Shown: positions 35,936-48,215, counted from the first letter of the stretch. The stretch: 64,000 nt of DNA from Aporrectodea caliginosa (GCA_020284085.1 JACEVL010000062.1:959795-1023794); one strand, 5' to 3'. The notes: generated from the letters alone by a model not told the origin. Made by a program: numbers and translations.

Positions 35936-38110
35936 CTTGAAGCCATTGTATACGATCAATGTTCTGTGTTGCCAGTTTTGCAGAGCCCTAATAAGTTTCT
36001 CTTGAAGTGATGATTCATAATGAATTTTGACTAACAATTACAAAATTACTACTAACTTCCTAAATTACTTAATTACAGTTTTCAGTTATGAGACACTTCT
36101 CTTCATAAGCTGCTACTCTTTGCAGCTTATGAACAGAAATGTCACTTCTAATGTTAAATACTTAATACTAGGCTAGAACAAGAGTAATGAAGATAAGTGA
36201 AAGCAATATAATAAACTATCCAATGAAATTCCATAGTCGAAAATATAAAGCAATGTAGCACTCAGTTGGTATATCACCTATGCAAACTAACTATTCATAA
36301 GTGCTCCCAATAAAAAATCAACAAAAGAGCAAATAACGTATGAATAAAGGACATCTATCAGCAGTATGAGATGGATCAAACAGCTGGGATAAATATGAAT
36401 ATTTCTTCAAGTAACAGGCAACATAGTTGGTAATACCAGTTGTGCCATGATGGAACTGCAAGCAAAACGAACAACACCCATATCACGTGACCAGAGACCT
36501 GTAACCATCAAGGCTGGAACTGGATGACAAAATCCAACCAGATTATCAGGAGCCAGATGCAGCTGATATATCTAATTCAGAAAAGAAGGCATTGAATCCA
36601 AAAGATTTTCTTTCTTTCATAGAAAATGCCAAGTACTCAAAGTATTCATGTTATGTGTTATGTGGCATGTCATATGCCACAAACAACGAAAGGTAGAAGT
36701 AGGATTAGGTAAAGACTATCAAGTACTGCATACCATCAGTAGATATGTCTTCCAGTTTTCTTCCTTTCCATTCAATGACATTTCCACTGTCAACAGCAAG
36801 CAGCAGCATACCTGCAAAATTACCAAAAGTTACTGATTCAATGACTGATTGAATAGGAATAATGTTGTCTTTAACACAAGTTTATGTTTAAGGCATCTGT
36901 AATGAATTGGCATGACACAAGTGTCTTCATTGTTTGGTACTGACACTTTAACTGCTTTTTTGATTAACAATTTGAGATTAACTTGACATTTAAGAATAAT
37001 ATGAACATAGTTGCTTCCAAATTAGCTTCAGCGGCATAAATTCTTTTATGTGTAACAGCAAAGAAAATTGCCAGCAAGATAAAAAAAACACAGGGTACAC
37101 AAAACAAATTATAAGAGATTGAAAGAAGCGCACTTCACTAAACGATATTTACTTGAGATAATTCCACAGTGTGATGGGATAAACGGTATTATTCTTTGTG
37201 TGTTGTAGCATCATATCCCAAATGTCTCGCTAGCATTTCCAGTTTGTTCTCAGTCATATCAAGAACCTGCCAAATTAACAGTCATTAAAAGTGTTCCACA
37301 ATCTTCAATGAGTCAAATTTGTTTGCATCTCTAAGCCATGAGAGTCCAGCTGCATTAGAGAAATGCCATCGTCCTGCTATATGCCTATTACATGCAATGC
37401 CAATAATATCAACACAGTAAAACAGGAAAATGAGACACAGCTTGACACACATGAATGCAACAGTAAGATTGAGCAGCAAAGCTCAAAAGCATATCTTTCT
37501 TACCAATTTAAACTTAAAATTAATAAGCATTAAGCACTTCATAAAGTTTATTAAAACAATTAGCAGCCTTTAAACAATTTAATCTAACACAAGGCCCTAC
37601 CTGTGAAACAGTTGCAATATATTTCTGTAAAGAAGTTGATGTTATGCGGTTTGGGTGAAGAAATATTCGCGCACGACTTCTTGTAGTTCAGCATTTCCAA
37701 TTAAAGGAGTGTTTGTTGACATTCTTGCAGAGATATAATTATGGATTAGATGATGGCACTCCAACATCAGCCCTGGTAGCAAATAGTAATGAGAAGATCC
37801 ACTGCTTGCTGAGCATCAGAAGGTAACAGTACATGGGCATTGACATTTTCCTTGACCTCTCAGCTATCAATTACCATGTCCATCCTGCAAAGGACATATT
37901 TAGCTTTCCTAAATTCAAACAAAACCTCGAACATGGATACAAATGATGTCATTGATACTTCAGCCTGATCTCTATGGACATTCAAAAGATGTCTTGTGAT
38001 TTGCTGCTTGTCAGTTTCATACAAAAAGTGCAGTAGCCAATATAGTTAACTTTGTTGACTTTCCTGGCATCATTTTCTAGAGCCCTTTGTAAGATTAATA
38101 TTTTCCCTCG

Positions 38111-39600
38111 TGAAGAATTCAAAGTGATAGGCCCTTTTGAATCTTATCACCTAAATAGATGAAGCAATTGATGGTCAAATTCTGACATATTGCCCTGAAG
38201 GCCAACTATTGCTTAGAGTATAATCACTAAATATTAAAATTACATATAAGTAATTAATACAATGTAATAGCTTATAATTTCTGTCCATGCCACATGACTG
38301 AGACCAGTCTATGCAGGCTTCTAGATGTACTAAAGCCTCAACATGCTTAGTTAAGGGTTGGTTTATTATAACTGAATGTTTGACAATATATTCAGTTATA
38401 TGCTTAAATGCTTATAAATTTTGAAATATACATAGTATTAAATAATAGTCAGTTTATTTGACTAGACATTAATCTGGATTTTGAAATCAATGTTTGAATT
38501 TGAGCTTATTCGGCTTTCACTTTTTCTCTTATAATCCCAAGAATAAAGCTCAATACAATTACTCAAATGCTTAAAAATTGCGCTCAACGATTTTAACTAA
38601 CCATATAACGCAAGTGTTGGAAAATAATGACATTACAAAACATTCTCTTCTAATAGCAGATTAACAATTAGTTTCTTTGCTATGCACAGTCAAACTGAAT
38701 CCTCGAGGACCAATATTCGAAACTGGATTTCCACAGCTATTTTCTAAATGATAAAAAATTTCTTGCTCAACATTAATTGCTCAAATCTAACTTTTCGGGC
38801 AAGTTTATAGAATCGGGGGCTGAAGGATATAGTGCGTAAGTTTACTGGCGTCGTGAGTGTCGGTTAGGGTCAGGTTAGGCGTCGTGAGGGTCGGTTAGGG
38901 TCAGGGTTAGGGTTAGTGTCGTCATTAGAAAACCTGGCACCGTCCGGCGTTAAGCGCAACTTGCCCAAGGATACTGTATAATCCTCAGCCCACGATACTA
39001 TAAGTTTGCCACTTTTCGGGATATTTTCTCCAACCACAGCCCAAGTGTTGTCTATAGATAATATTTGAAATCTCAAAATTTCACGTTCATGCGCTTTATT
39101 TCACATCTTAGAACATAAACAATCTCGGAAACTAAGTCACTCCGTATCAGCCACAACTAAGTTATAAATACATGTAAATTGATTACCTTCCGAAATAATT
39201 ATAACACACAGTTCTAGCCATAAGAACCACAAACATTTAATATCGCCCGTCTTAAATGTTCGCTTGCTTATCACAAAATTGCTTTAGCGCATTTCCTTAA
39301 GTATCACTAATTCCTTACAAACTACATGACATGGTATTCGGCTGACTAGTCTTTGCCAAAATTTCCGAAATATACAACATATACAGTATATACAACTCGT
39401 AACCGCACCAAACATGATTGGGTCTATGTAAATGAGAGAGGCGGTCCTTCCCTAGTGGGACCCAATTTTACAGGTTTTTAAAGTGCGATTTTATAGGATA
39501 CTAACTGCATCTTGATTGGCCAATAATATATGAATGAAAACGCATCAAAGTCCTTTTCTTGATGTACCATGAATAAACATTAAGTGCATAGTGTGTGAAT
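38111..39600. other. non-coding with telomere-like tract
   Basis: Mostly featureless AT-rich DNA. At 38,850-38,930 there are two gtcgtgagggtcggttaggg phrases with TTAGGG-like words, homologous to the arrays in the MITE at 10,156-10,579. Confidence 0.5.
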
Positions 39601-39731
39601 TATAAAACAGAGGCAAAGTTTTAACGATTGGGTCCGGACCCAATCTTTAGGTGAAAGACCCAATCCTTAGGTGAAGACCCAAAGTCGTGAGTCTGACGTT
39701 TACAAAAGACCCAGGGCTGTAGTGACTTTAA

Positions 39732-39735
<4 letters not shown>

Positions 39736-39797
<62 letters not shown>
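39736..39797. repeat. (TA)n microsatellite
   Basis: About 31 uninterrupted TA units. ORFs through it are artefacts. Confidence 0.95.
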
Positions 39798-39801
<4 letters not shown>

Positions 39802-40029
39802 GCTATAGGCAATAGCATAGTTATAATTATTGTAGGTTACTTTTAAGTAACTTACTTACCAGATTTTACCGGCGGGGTAAGCTGATGTTACTTGAGACTC
39901 CTGTAGTAACGTGGCTTAACATAAAGTAACTCGGCTTAGCATTAAGTAAGGTCTGGTAAGCTTATTTCTAAGTGTGTAGGCTTGTTGGTGGTTTCTGTAA
40001 ACTTGACGATGTCTCGCATTATATGCGTG

Positions 40030-40330
40030 ACGTTCTCCACTGGCTTCGTGTTTCCCATGGCATACCATTTAGGATTTCAGTCTGGGTCTGGCGGTGCCAC
40101 TTAGGGAGCGCCCAGCCTACTTGCGCAAATTCTGTTGCCCCACCTCAGGTTTGACTGCACGCAGATATCTTCGTTCTGCGTCTCGAGGCGAACTTGATTT
40201 TTGTCTGCGCCCACTTCAAAGATGCAGCGTCGTGCCTTCTCAGTGGTTGGGCCGACCACGTGGAATAATCTTCCTTCCGATCTGCGTGTTCCTTTAGCTA
40301 GTGACTCTGCATAGCGATATGCATGGATCG
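40030..40330 (+). pseudogene. LINE RT C-terminal fragment, mirror copy
   Basis: Inverted counterpart of 14,281-14,590: RPAYLRKFCCPTSGLTARR, YLRSASRGEL, then a frameshift before the WNN region. It is followed by the same flank (tcaacggcc ... gttccgtttcgtc complement) as at 14.1-14.3 kb. Confidence 0.75.
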
Positions 40331-41761
40331 ATCCATGGCAGCGTTAAACATCTTATGGCAGCAAAGGCCGTTGACTCAGACAGAAATTATTTGAATAGTT
40401 CTCACCGTTCGTATGGCACACTATAGTTCATAATGGGAAGACGGCGTTTAGACGAAACGGAAGAACATAAAACTGGAATTGGATCGCACTCAATTGTTCA
40501 TGGATGCTACATTTCTAAGAGTCGATACTGACTAACTATGACAAATAAAGATTGAACAAACTTTATTTGCTAAGACATTTCAACCTTAACCAAACTTATC
40601 ATACATGCATGAAATTATTGTTGCAATAACTTTGTGATTGCAGTAACGTGACACTAGAACAGCCTCAGAGTTTACGACCATGAAAAACTTCGATTGAGTG
40701 AAAACACGAAAATGCTACAGTAGATCAGGTGACGTAGACAATCAGCGCAATAATAAAAACAACAGTTAAAATGCTTAATTAGACATACGATTAATAGGCT
40801 TAACTAAGTGGAACTTAAAATGTTAAAAAACGCTAATCAAAACCAGGATCCTTGAAATATTATGTCTTGTCCTACAGAAATACTCTTACTTTGAATACAA
40901 ATCTGATATGCAAGAATTCGTTCGTGTGTATACTATCATCATAGATTGAGTAGCTCCACACATCCATGTTTCTTACTTTCATCAATTGTTGGTGACCTCA
41001 AAATAACGTCAAATATTTCAGGTAATTTCTGGTTGAGACTTTTGTTTCTCCGTAGACTTGAAGATCGCGAAACTGTTTTTCACAAACCCTTTGTGAACAA
41101 TTTACTGCAGATCTATCTTGCGTCCTAAGGCTGACTGCATTTACAAACGAATGATGCATATCGTTTTGCTTAACTATGATAAATAAAGATCGAACTAACT
41201 TTATTTTCTAAGACTTATCAACTTTAACATCAGTAACTTTAACTTTAATGCTGTGAAATTATAGTTGCAATTACTTGTATGTGCAGCGTGAGAACACGAC
41301 CATGTAAAATTTGGTTTGAGTGAAAACAGCTCGAAAAAGCTACAGTAGAACATGCTACGTATATTATGGGTGAAATAATCAAAACATTTCAATAGAGTTA
41401 GAGAATGCCTAACTAGACACACACGTAAAACTTGGATTGTGTGAAAAACTCCACAAAAACAGCAACAGAAGATCATGTGAAACATACCATAAGTGCAATT
41501 TTAAAAACACTAGAGTTAAAATGCTTAATTAGACACAAGCTTAATCGGGACACCAAATTGAACTAAAAATGTTCCATACACATATAGGATTCATTCGTGT
41601 ATTTCTGACGAAATGAAGTGGATAAATGTTAACTGACAAAATCTGAAATAAAACCGTTATGACATAACAGGAAACTGTTTGGCTTTTCTCAAGTATGGTT
41701 TCCGACATAATTTGCAAACTGTAAACTTTTGAAAATGATTTTACAAACTTGAGCCAGACAC
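40331..41761 (-). other. 3' region of U5, duplicated
   Basis: Mirror of 12,711-14,280: AATAAA modules on the minus strand at 40,562-40,567 and 41,200-41,205, decayed finger remnants near 41,050-41,110, and an extra repeated block at 41,280-41,480 (acatgatcttc complement). No gene. Confidence 0.55.
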
Positions 41762-42802
41762 CTAGTGGATTTTTTCATGACTTCTCAGACCTGCAAACCA
41801 GGAGAACGTTTTCAAACATATATGGCAAAGGTGTGGTTTCTCTCCAGTATGTGTTCTCGTGTGCTTCTTTAGATAACCTTTAGTATTAGTTTTAAAGTCA
41901 CATAATTGGCAGTGGTGTGGTTTATCTCCAGTATGAATTCTTGCATGACTTTTGAGATGAGAAGATTGGATAAACCGTTTTTGACATATCTGGCAGTGGT
42001 AGGGTTTTTCTCCAGTATGGGTTCGAATATGGTCTCCCAGGTGAGAAGATCGCGAATAACTTTGTTTACATATCTGACATTGGTATGGTCTCTCACCAGT
42101 GTGAATTCTAACATGAATTTGTAGCGATGAAGGTGTGGAAAATGTTTTTTTACAAACACTACACAGAAATCGTTTCTCTCCAGGGTGGGTTTTTTCATGA
42201 CTTTTCATGCCTGAATAAGATGAGAACGCTTTCTGACATCCCCGGCAAACATATGGTTTCTCTCCAGTATGTGTTCTCATATGAGTTTTTAGATAACCTT
42301 CATACTTAGTTTTCAACGCACATAAGTGGCATTTGTACGGTTTCACTCCGGTATGAATTCTTGCATGCCGTAATAGATTTGAAGATTGGGAAAAACGTTT
42401 TTGACATATATTGCATTGGTAGGGCATCTCTCCAGTATGGATTCTAGCATGACGTTTAAGACTGGAACAATGTGAAAAACGTTTTTGACATAATTCGCAT
42501 GGGTAAGATTTTTCTCCAGTATGAATTCTTGCATGAATTGTTAGACTTGATAACTGGGAAAAGCGTTTCTGACATATTTGGCAGTGGTAAGATTTTTCTC
42601 CAGTATGGATTCTTATATGACATGTAAGATTGGAAGACTTAGGAAAACATTTTTGACATACCTGGCATTGATAAGGCATCACTCCGGTATGGATTCTAAT
42701 ATCTGTATGTAGCTGGGAACTTGAACTTTCCATCTGTTCTTGTGTTGCATTTTCGATGGAAAATCCTAATGAATGTTTGAAAGAAATGCTTTTCGACATC
42801 AT
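41762..42802 (-). CDS. C2H2 zinc-finger protein, unit U5
   Basis: Intronless, 346 residues from the conserved ATGATGTCG start (an upstream in-frame ATG at 42,829 would add nine). The N-terminus [20 protein letters not shown] and half finger [12 protein letters not shown] precede eleven fingers. Fingers 1-7 are almost identical to U2. Fingers 8-10 ([28 protein letters not shown]) are instead shared with U6. The protein stops at HEKIH, where a changed codon gives TAG earlier than in U1. It appears functional as an ORF. Nuclear DNA-binding role inferred from the domain; no effector motif. Confidence 0.9.
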   Translation of the reverse strand: MMSKSISFKHSLGFSIENATQEQMESSSSQLHTDIRIHTGVMPYQCQVCQKCFPKSSNLTCHIRIHTGEKSYHCQICQKRFSQLSSLTIHARIHTGEKSYPCELCQKRFSHCSSLKRHARIHTGEMPYQCNICQKRFSQSSNLLRHARIHTGVKPYKCHLCALKTKYEGYLKTHMRTHTGEKPYVCRGCQKAFSSYSGMKSHEKTHPGEKRFLCSVCKKTFSTPSSLQIHVRIHTGERPYQCQICKQSYSRSSHLGDHIRTHTGEKPYHCQICQKRFIQSSHLKSHARIHTGDKPHHCQLCDFKTNTKGYLKKHTRTHTGEKPHLCHICLKTFSWFAGLRSHEKIH

Positions 42803-43366
42803 GATTATGAAGTAACAGAGTGTGTGCATCAGATATGATTTTTACACAAAGCTAGAGTTGAAACATTGAAACTCTTATAAGTTTCTGTGGACTGATATTG
42901 TTGTCCAAGTCCTCCATTTATTTGACTTTCTAAGTTTGAAGTTCTCGAAGTATTCGGTATCTAGAAATCTAAAATAGTACATTTACTTTTATCTTGTCTT
43001 TTTTATTCGTATTATTAACTTTAAAAAATTAAAAAAACATTGTAGTCGTAATATAAAAGACATATAGTTATGGGATGCAGAATGAGAATTCCTCGAAGTT
43101 CATAGCCTGCAACACAATATTGAATTGCAAAGACAATTACAACAAACACATTGAAGATGAACTAACAGTCTGTATCCCACTATCTAAAATGGTCCGTGCA
43201 CACTGTATTCAAATGAATGCGCATATACCTTAACATGTGAAAATCACGGTTAGCTGATTCTACAAAAGAATCAATTTTACTACTTTTCCTTCGTTTCACA
43301 GCTGGTCAAAACCTAATAGAACTTTGTAAATAAACGACATGTCTAGAAAGTTGATGGTCAATTAAC
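42803..43366 (-). other. 5' region of U5
   Basis: Reverse-complement match to 11,115-11,660 upstream of U2, without an ORF. The homology breaks exactly at 43,366 and resumes at 44,316 because of an insertion. Confidence 0.7.
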
Positions 43367-44296
43367 CAGAGATGGGTAACTAATCGATTAGATGCTAATC
43401 GATTAGCTAATTGATTAGACAAACAGCTAATTCTAATTCTAATCGATTAGCTCTAGTCTTATGCTAATTCTAATTCTAATCGATTAGCAATTGTCAGCTA
43501 ATTCTAATCGAAAATCGATTAGCTGATCGATTAGATGTTTGAAAATTAAACCGAGAACGCGTTCATTAAGAGTGAGTTTATTAATATCGAGTTTGAAGAA
43601 TATACTTAATTACTTATTTATCTGAAGGCTATTTCAGACTTTCAATTATCTGTTCATGGTTATAAAACATGGGAACCGGTACAAGTTCTTATTTCTGTGA
43701 CTAGTTCTCCATGCTTATCACAATAGCTGCGCAGACAACTGCTGAAAAATTATTCAGAATTTATTATTGTTAAAACGTTCTTTAAAAGTATTAAGATAAA
43801 AGTGATAAACCTATCGGAAGGATCAGTTAAATTAGTAGGGAAGTGTAAAAATTCAGTAAAATCGTCAGCGCTAATTGAAGCCAATGTAGGCTACATATCG
43901 TCAAACTTCGTCCGTTACGTTAGGGTGAGTTCAAGCTGACAAAGAAATGGCTGGTTTGTGAACTGTTCTCACATATAGCAGTTGTGCAGCTTTAGGTATT
44001 GTAATAGGCTACAGCTCTAGGTATTGCAATAGACTGCAAGCCTTAGGTGAAGTGGTGTAAATTTGTAATAGGCTACAGGAACTTGCTCTGCTTTTTGATT
44101 AAAATTTGACAAATTCCTGAAGCAAATATGTGTATCGAACTATCGATTATTGATATCTAATTCTAATTGCTAATCGATTAGCTGCTGCTAATGCTAATTC
44201 TAATCGATTAGCTAGAAGACTTTGCTAATTCTAATTCTAATCGATTAGCAAATTTCAGTAGCTAATTCTAATTCTAATCGATTAGCAATTCTAGCT
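43367..44296. mobile_element. insertion with iterated TAATCGATTAG ends
   Basis: 930 bp between two copies of the 19-bp phrase AAGTTGATGGTCAATTAAC (43,348-43,366; 44,297-44,315). U2 has a single copy at about 11,103-11,121, which is the empty site. The left end CAGAGATGGGTAAC resembles hAT-type CAGTGATGGG ends; both sides are packed with ctaattctaatcgattagc units in inverted orientation. No ORF. A 19-bp TSD is unlike hAT. Confidence 0.8.
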
Positions 44297-44525
44297 AAGT
44301 TGATGGTCAATTAACATAATATGGAAGCGTAATAAAATAAAGCGAGTTTGCTTCAATAGACAGTTGTAGAAGAAATTATCTTTGCTGTCAATCAACCGAT
44401 TTATACAACACATAAAAGTGCAATTTATGCTAAGCATATCTGCGTAAATGAGAAAGTGCGTGAATTTCTAAAGCGAAAATAAATAATAATTCAGTTCTTG
44501 ATAGAACTGTTGATATCCGAAGAAT

Positions 44526-44529
44526 AATC

Positions 44530-44595
<66 letters not shown>

Positions 44596-44624
44596 AACTG
44601 AATAATAATAATAATAATAATTCC

Positions 44625-44665
<41 letters not shown>

Positions 44666-44782
44666 TTAATAATAATAATAATAAATAATAACTGCCGAGT
44701 GAGTTGCCGTTCCAGACCACCATCAGTAACATCGCCAGATATTGTTTCGATCGCCTGAGGGATCATTGATACCTCGGGCAAA

Positions 44783-44826
<44 letters not shown>

Positions 44827-44835
44827 CAATAGTAA
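44526..44835. repeat. (AAT)n microsatellites
   Basis: Several AAT runs interrupted by unique sequence homologous to 10,680-10,860. Overlapping poly-Leu/Ile ORFs on the minus strand are spurious. Confidence 0.9.
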
Positions 44836-45116
44836 TAGTAATATTAAATTGCATTTAATAATAAAAATAAGGCATAGCACACCCCTGTTGCACAACATGG
44901 AAAGGAAAAAGGAATGGGCCTTTCCGTATGAATTGGCAGCAGAGGCCCCTTTTCAGTAAATAAGCAAGGATTCTTTCATAAAATTAATGTCTAACCAAAT
45001 TGCCAGATTACGACTGAGAGCGGCAACAAGGTTTAGATGCTTACGTCCTTGATAGCGATACACTACGGTTGTAAAATGCACTGAAATGTTAATGGAGAAG
45101 ATATTTATGGAGATTA

Positions 45117-46750
45117 GGGGAGACCGGGGCATAATGGGATACCGGGGTATAACGGGAAACTTGAATATTATCCGTCTTACGCACTTTTAATTGCTGAAGA
45201 CGTTATCAATCGGAAGTAAAACATCTTTTAAGATGAAGGGCAAAGGCAATTGCGATATCGACGCGTTTTGCTAATTTTATGACTAAAAGTAGATTTTCAG
45301 GGTGGCCGAAGTAAGGTACGTTGATAATTCAAGACTTTTCTAGAAAAAGTGGGGCTATATTAAATTTAGCTTATACGTTGAATATGTAGCATAATATATA
45401 AAGTCACATATCCCCATAAGAAATTTTGAGCAAGTTCAGTATATTTTGTCAAAATGGCGGGCTTACTATATTGGCCAGTTGGGGCATAATGGGATACAGA
45501 TATCCCATTTTGCCCCATGTTGTGATTCGACAGCTGCTTAGTTTTGTGAGACCCTATTTTGCAACAAAATGTGTTCACTATAAATGCGTAGAAGAGTGAC
45601 TCATATAGCCTAATAGGCCAGGTGATAGTTTACAAATTTCAGACGATTTGGATATGGAAAAGAAAGAAAGACAGTTGCTTCGTTCAGACAAAAATCGAAA
45701 TGAAGTGCTCAGCTATGGCAGGAGCCATTGATGAAGTACAAAGTGGAAGACTTGGGTAGCTCGCAGCAAGTAGAGAAGCACCCTCATGGTCAACTTCAAC
45801 TGAGCCATCGGACAATGAAGTCGATGCCACCAATATCTAACCACTCAAGGCACCGTATGGGCCCAGAAATAAAAGGTCATCAAACAAAATTGGAAAAAGC
45901 TGGTCATGACAACTGTAGGCTATAAGAAAAGCTAACTGGAGAGTTTGGTCACAATACCTAAACTGGACAAAGAAGCTATAAAGAAACTTGTCAATCCCTG
46001 TTTAAGAACGGCGTGACATCTAAAATGTCTGATGTATTCGATTACATGACAAAATAAAAAAAATCATGAAAAAACAAGAAACAGTGTCCGAAGAAAGGCC
46101 AAGATATCGATCTGCAACAATCTTGCAGATGACGATGATACAAATGATTGTCTTCACTGTTGTGAGGTGTTCTCTGATGAAGGCGGGATCAGATGTCAGA
46201 TGTGATTGAAGTGGACACACAACAGTTGTGCTGGTGACAACTAACATGTTATCAAATTTGTGAATGACCTCTGCACTAACAGCTTCGAGCACGTTTTATC
46301 AAATGAGGGAAGTCCTACCTCATAATGGAAAAATTTTAATGATTTCTTTTAGCTTAAACTTTACTGGTATGGTGCTATAATTAAAATGCTGTTTATGGTT
46401 CATGTTAAACAGTTAGTTGTAATAAGTTCAAAGTTACAGTTTGTCAAGCTATAAAGTGTTTATTCTGGCCTATATTCCCTCTTTTAGATGATATATATCA
46501 TGGGGCATAATTGAAAAAGTATATCCCATTTTACCCCTTATGGTGGGGCATAATGGGATTTTGGGACACGATAGTAAGATAGCTTTATCTTCAGTCTGGG
46601 TGAAGCTAAAGTGGATTAATCTAATGATAATCTATGCTGTACATTAGGTCTGCTGGTATAGCCTGAGTACAAGAAAACCCTAAATTTTTATTAACTATGT
46701 GGCGTAAATTTCAAAATGCCTTAAGTATCCCATTATGCCCCGGTCTCCCC
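45117..46750. mobile_element. pogo-like element, decayed
   Basis: 1,634 bp. The 26-bp TIRs are perfect and begin GGGGAGACCGGGGCATAATG. The left flank is TA and the right AA; the mirror unit near 9,930 suggests a TA target. Inside, on +, a PHD-like cysteine motif (CLHCCEVFSDEGG...CQM.LKWTHNSC, about 46,150-46,240) matches the C-terminal zinc motif common in pogo/Tigger-type DDE transposases. AIDEVQSGRLG near 45,730 may be an HTH remnant. No DDE core survives. Subterminal ggggcataatgggat words recur at 45,480 and 46,500-46,560. Confidence 0.7.
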
Positions 46751-46764
46751 AACCCTTCGGCAGC

Positions 46765-47025
46765 CTAGGCTACATTTCGACGAACAAAACGATCGACGGA
46801 AATTCAAAACGCCTCAATAATTGACTAATTGCGTTCCGCTAATTGTGAGATACACCGATTATAATAACTACAAGAGAAAATCAGTTGGAAATTGCAAAGA
46901 CTGATTGATAATCGACGACTAAGATGAATTAATTTTTAAACAGTAGATTTGTAGCGTTACCTCGTAGACGAAGTCACTGATAAGTGACGTCAACATTCTT
47001 TGCGCTTATTTAATTAGCAAAGAGT
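46765..47025 (-). promoter_or_regulatory. upstream module of ZNF unit U5
   Basis: Minus-strand copy of the module with CRE TGACGTCA at 46,985-46,992, cctcgtagac, actgattgataatcgac, gactaattgcg(t)tccgct and ttcgacgaac. Now 4 kb upstream of the U5 ATG because of the pogo-like and TAATCGATTAG insertions. Confidence 0.5.
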
Positions 47026-47923
47026 TATCATAGTTCTATAAGAGGTGTCAAATAGTTACACTCTTGCTGCAGTTTTACTGTTGGATATCTGAAGTTAACA
47101 TTACACTAAACTAGCGATTTTATATTCAAATAATTGTGTGGGTAAGCTATTTAACACTCAACATGATTTCTACAGATTTTCAAACATTTGTTGCAATTTT
47201 AAAAAGTCTGGGCTATTAAGATTAGAATGGCTGAAGATAACCAAGTGTCGAACTTATTAAACTTAGGCCTATTGTTGAGTCATATTTATTACCACAGTGA
47301 TATTATACAGCTCAATATGGCAAAAATAACCACTAACTATAAAGAAATTGATACAAACGGTTTCTCAACGGAATCTGTTACTATTTGGCATGCTTATTGA
47401 CATAGTAAAAGTCTACTTTATTCTATCCATCCATCCATCCATCTATAGTTTACATCCATCCATCCATCCCATTTATCTACTGTCCATCCGCACTTCCGTC
47501 CTCTTGTTTTTGCGCCTGTCTCTCATTGGTCAACTGCAATCGAACGTTTTACCCCAACGTATAGCGGTACCGGCGCAGGAGTGTCGTTCGTTCGAAAGGA
47601 CTCGAGTGACTTTCGTTTGGCATTTTCCTTCCATGGGCTTCCCATCTCTCCACTTTCCATCTCTCCACTTCCCATCTCTCCACTTCCAATCTCTCCACTT
47701 CTCCACCCGTTACGTGTTTGTTTGGACGACGTCTGCGATGGAATTCGACGAGAGCTCTGTCCAATCGTCCGAGCCCACGTGACTACATCACGTGATCAAA
47801 CGACTGAAGCACTTGACTGACGTTTTATTAACCGACTGTTACGTCATAATTGTCATAATTGTTACGTTATACGGTTATAGGCTAATAATGCATTGGCGAT
47901 ATTTTTTACCTAGAGCTTCCGGA
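47026..47923. repeat. segmental duplicate, copy 1 (paired with 57.1-57.8 kb)
   Basis: Shared landmarks with 57,110-57,840 in the same orientation: cactaaact..ctagcgattcta, a pyrimidine-rich ccatccatcc or cgtccttc stretch, cgcctgtctct.attggt, cgttcgaaaggactc, catctctccactt, cgttacgtgtttgtttggac, two CACGTG boxes and tattttttacctagagc. The ORFs (144 and 79 codons) are not conserved in frame between copies. Confidence 0.75.
47776..47794. promoter_or_regulatory. paired CACGTG E-boxes
   Basis: CACGTG at 47,776-47,781 and 47,789-47,794, with the same 13-bp start-to-start spacing as 57,702-57,707 and 57,715-57,720. Palindromic E-boxes are bound by bHLH-ZIP factors (USF, MITF, MYC types). Function here is inference. 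Confidence 0.45.
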
Positions 47924-48207
47924 GGGTAACAGATCGATAGTCAGAAGGTTCGATAGTCCGAAGATTCGTAGTAGCTTGACAGATGAAAATAATTCTTGCT
48001 TGAGTAGAAGTTGGATTAATTAACAGAATTCTTGCTTAAATAGAAGTTGGATTGATGAAAATAATCCCTGCTTAAATAAAAGTTGGAATGATGAAAAGAT
48101 ATTGCAGTGTAAGTAGAAGTTGAATTCATGCAACGATTTTATGTCGGATTAATGTCGTACTACAGAATCTTCGGACTATCGAACCTTCGGACTATCGAGG
48201 CGTAACC
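47924..48207. mobile_element. foldback MITE, GATAGTCCGAAGGTTC-type ends
   Basis: 284 bp with TSD CTTCCGGA (47,916-47,923; 48,208-48,215). The duplicate copy near 57,810 lacks it. TIRs of ~50 bp contain tandem 16-bp units gatagtccgaagrttc. The centre is a ~37-bp tandem array (cttgcttaaatagaagttgg) also found inside the 17,064-17,366 element. Confidence 0.8.
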
Positions 48208-48215
48208 CTTCCGGA

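Larger units (their letters stand above)
33492..38110 (-). pseudogene. multi-exon tyrosine-recombinase-like gene, decayed
   Basis: Minus-strand exons with GT/AG borders: ~37,856-37,601 (ending LQKYIATVSQ), 37,266-37,153 (VLDMTENKLEMLARHLGYD... YRLSHHTVELSQ), 36,811-36,734 (MLLLAVDSGNVIEWKGRKLE), 34,552-34,470 (PPDVESTDDEEDDGG), 34,156-34,027 and 33,622-33,492 (KRLLWSANDLIILKE, TAG). The LRKHIAT / GH / H..YY pattern is that of tyrosine-recombinase boxes II to Y, in a widespread uncharacterised (Crypton-like) animal family. Decay: stops in the first exon, a TAA where the nucleophile Tyr of HREYYRL would be expected, GH changed to GY, and a lost base at one donor. The last four exons are phase-compatible. 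Confidence 0.6.
30776..39732. mobile_element. candidate ~9-kb TIR-bounded element
   Basis: Left end ttaaagtcactaca, four bases, tgggtcttt (from 30,776) is matched by the complement at 39,706-39,732 with the same spacing, about 23 of 27 positions. Further inward both ends repeat the words attgggtc/gattgggtc several times, and gccaaagacta-like tracts recur. The right end lies against a (TA)n run, so no TSD can be read. It encloses the recombinase-like pseudogene at 33.5-38.1 kb and a foldback. No DDE transposase was recognised. The segment has no counterpart in the left arm. Confidence 0.5.

Noticed and set aside
44491..44898. 135-codon poly-Leu/Ile ORF
   Set aside because: Low-complexity reading of AAT microsatellites.
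47348..47820. 144- and 79-codon ORFs with Ser-Leu-His-Phe-Pro repeats
   Set aside because: They read the tctccacttcc minisatellite; the frame is not conserved in the duplicate at 57.2-57.8 kb.
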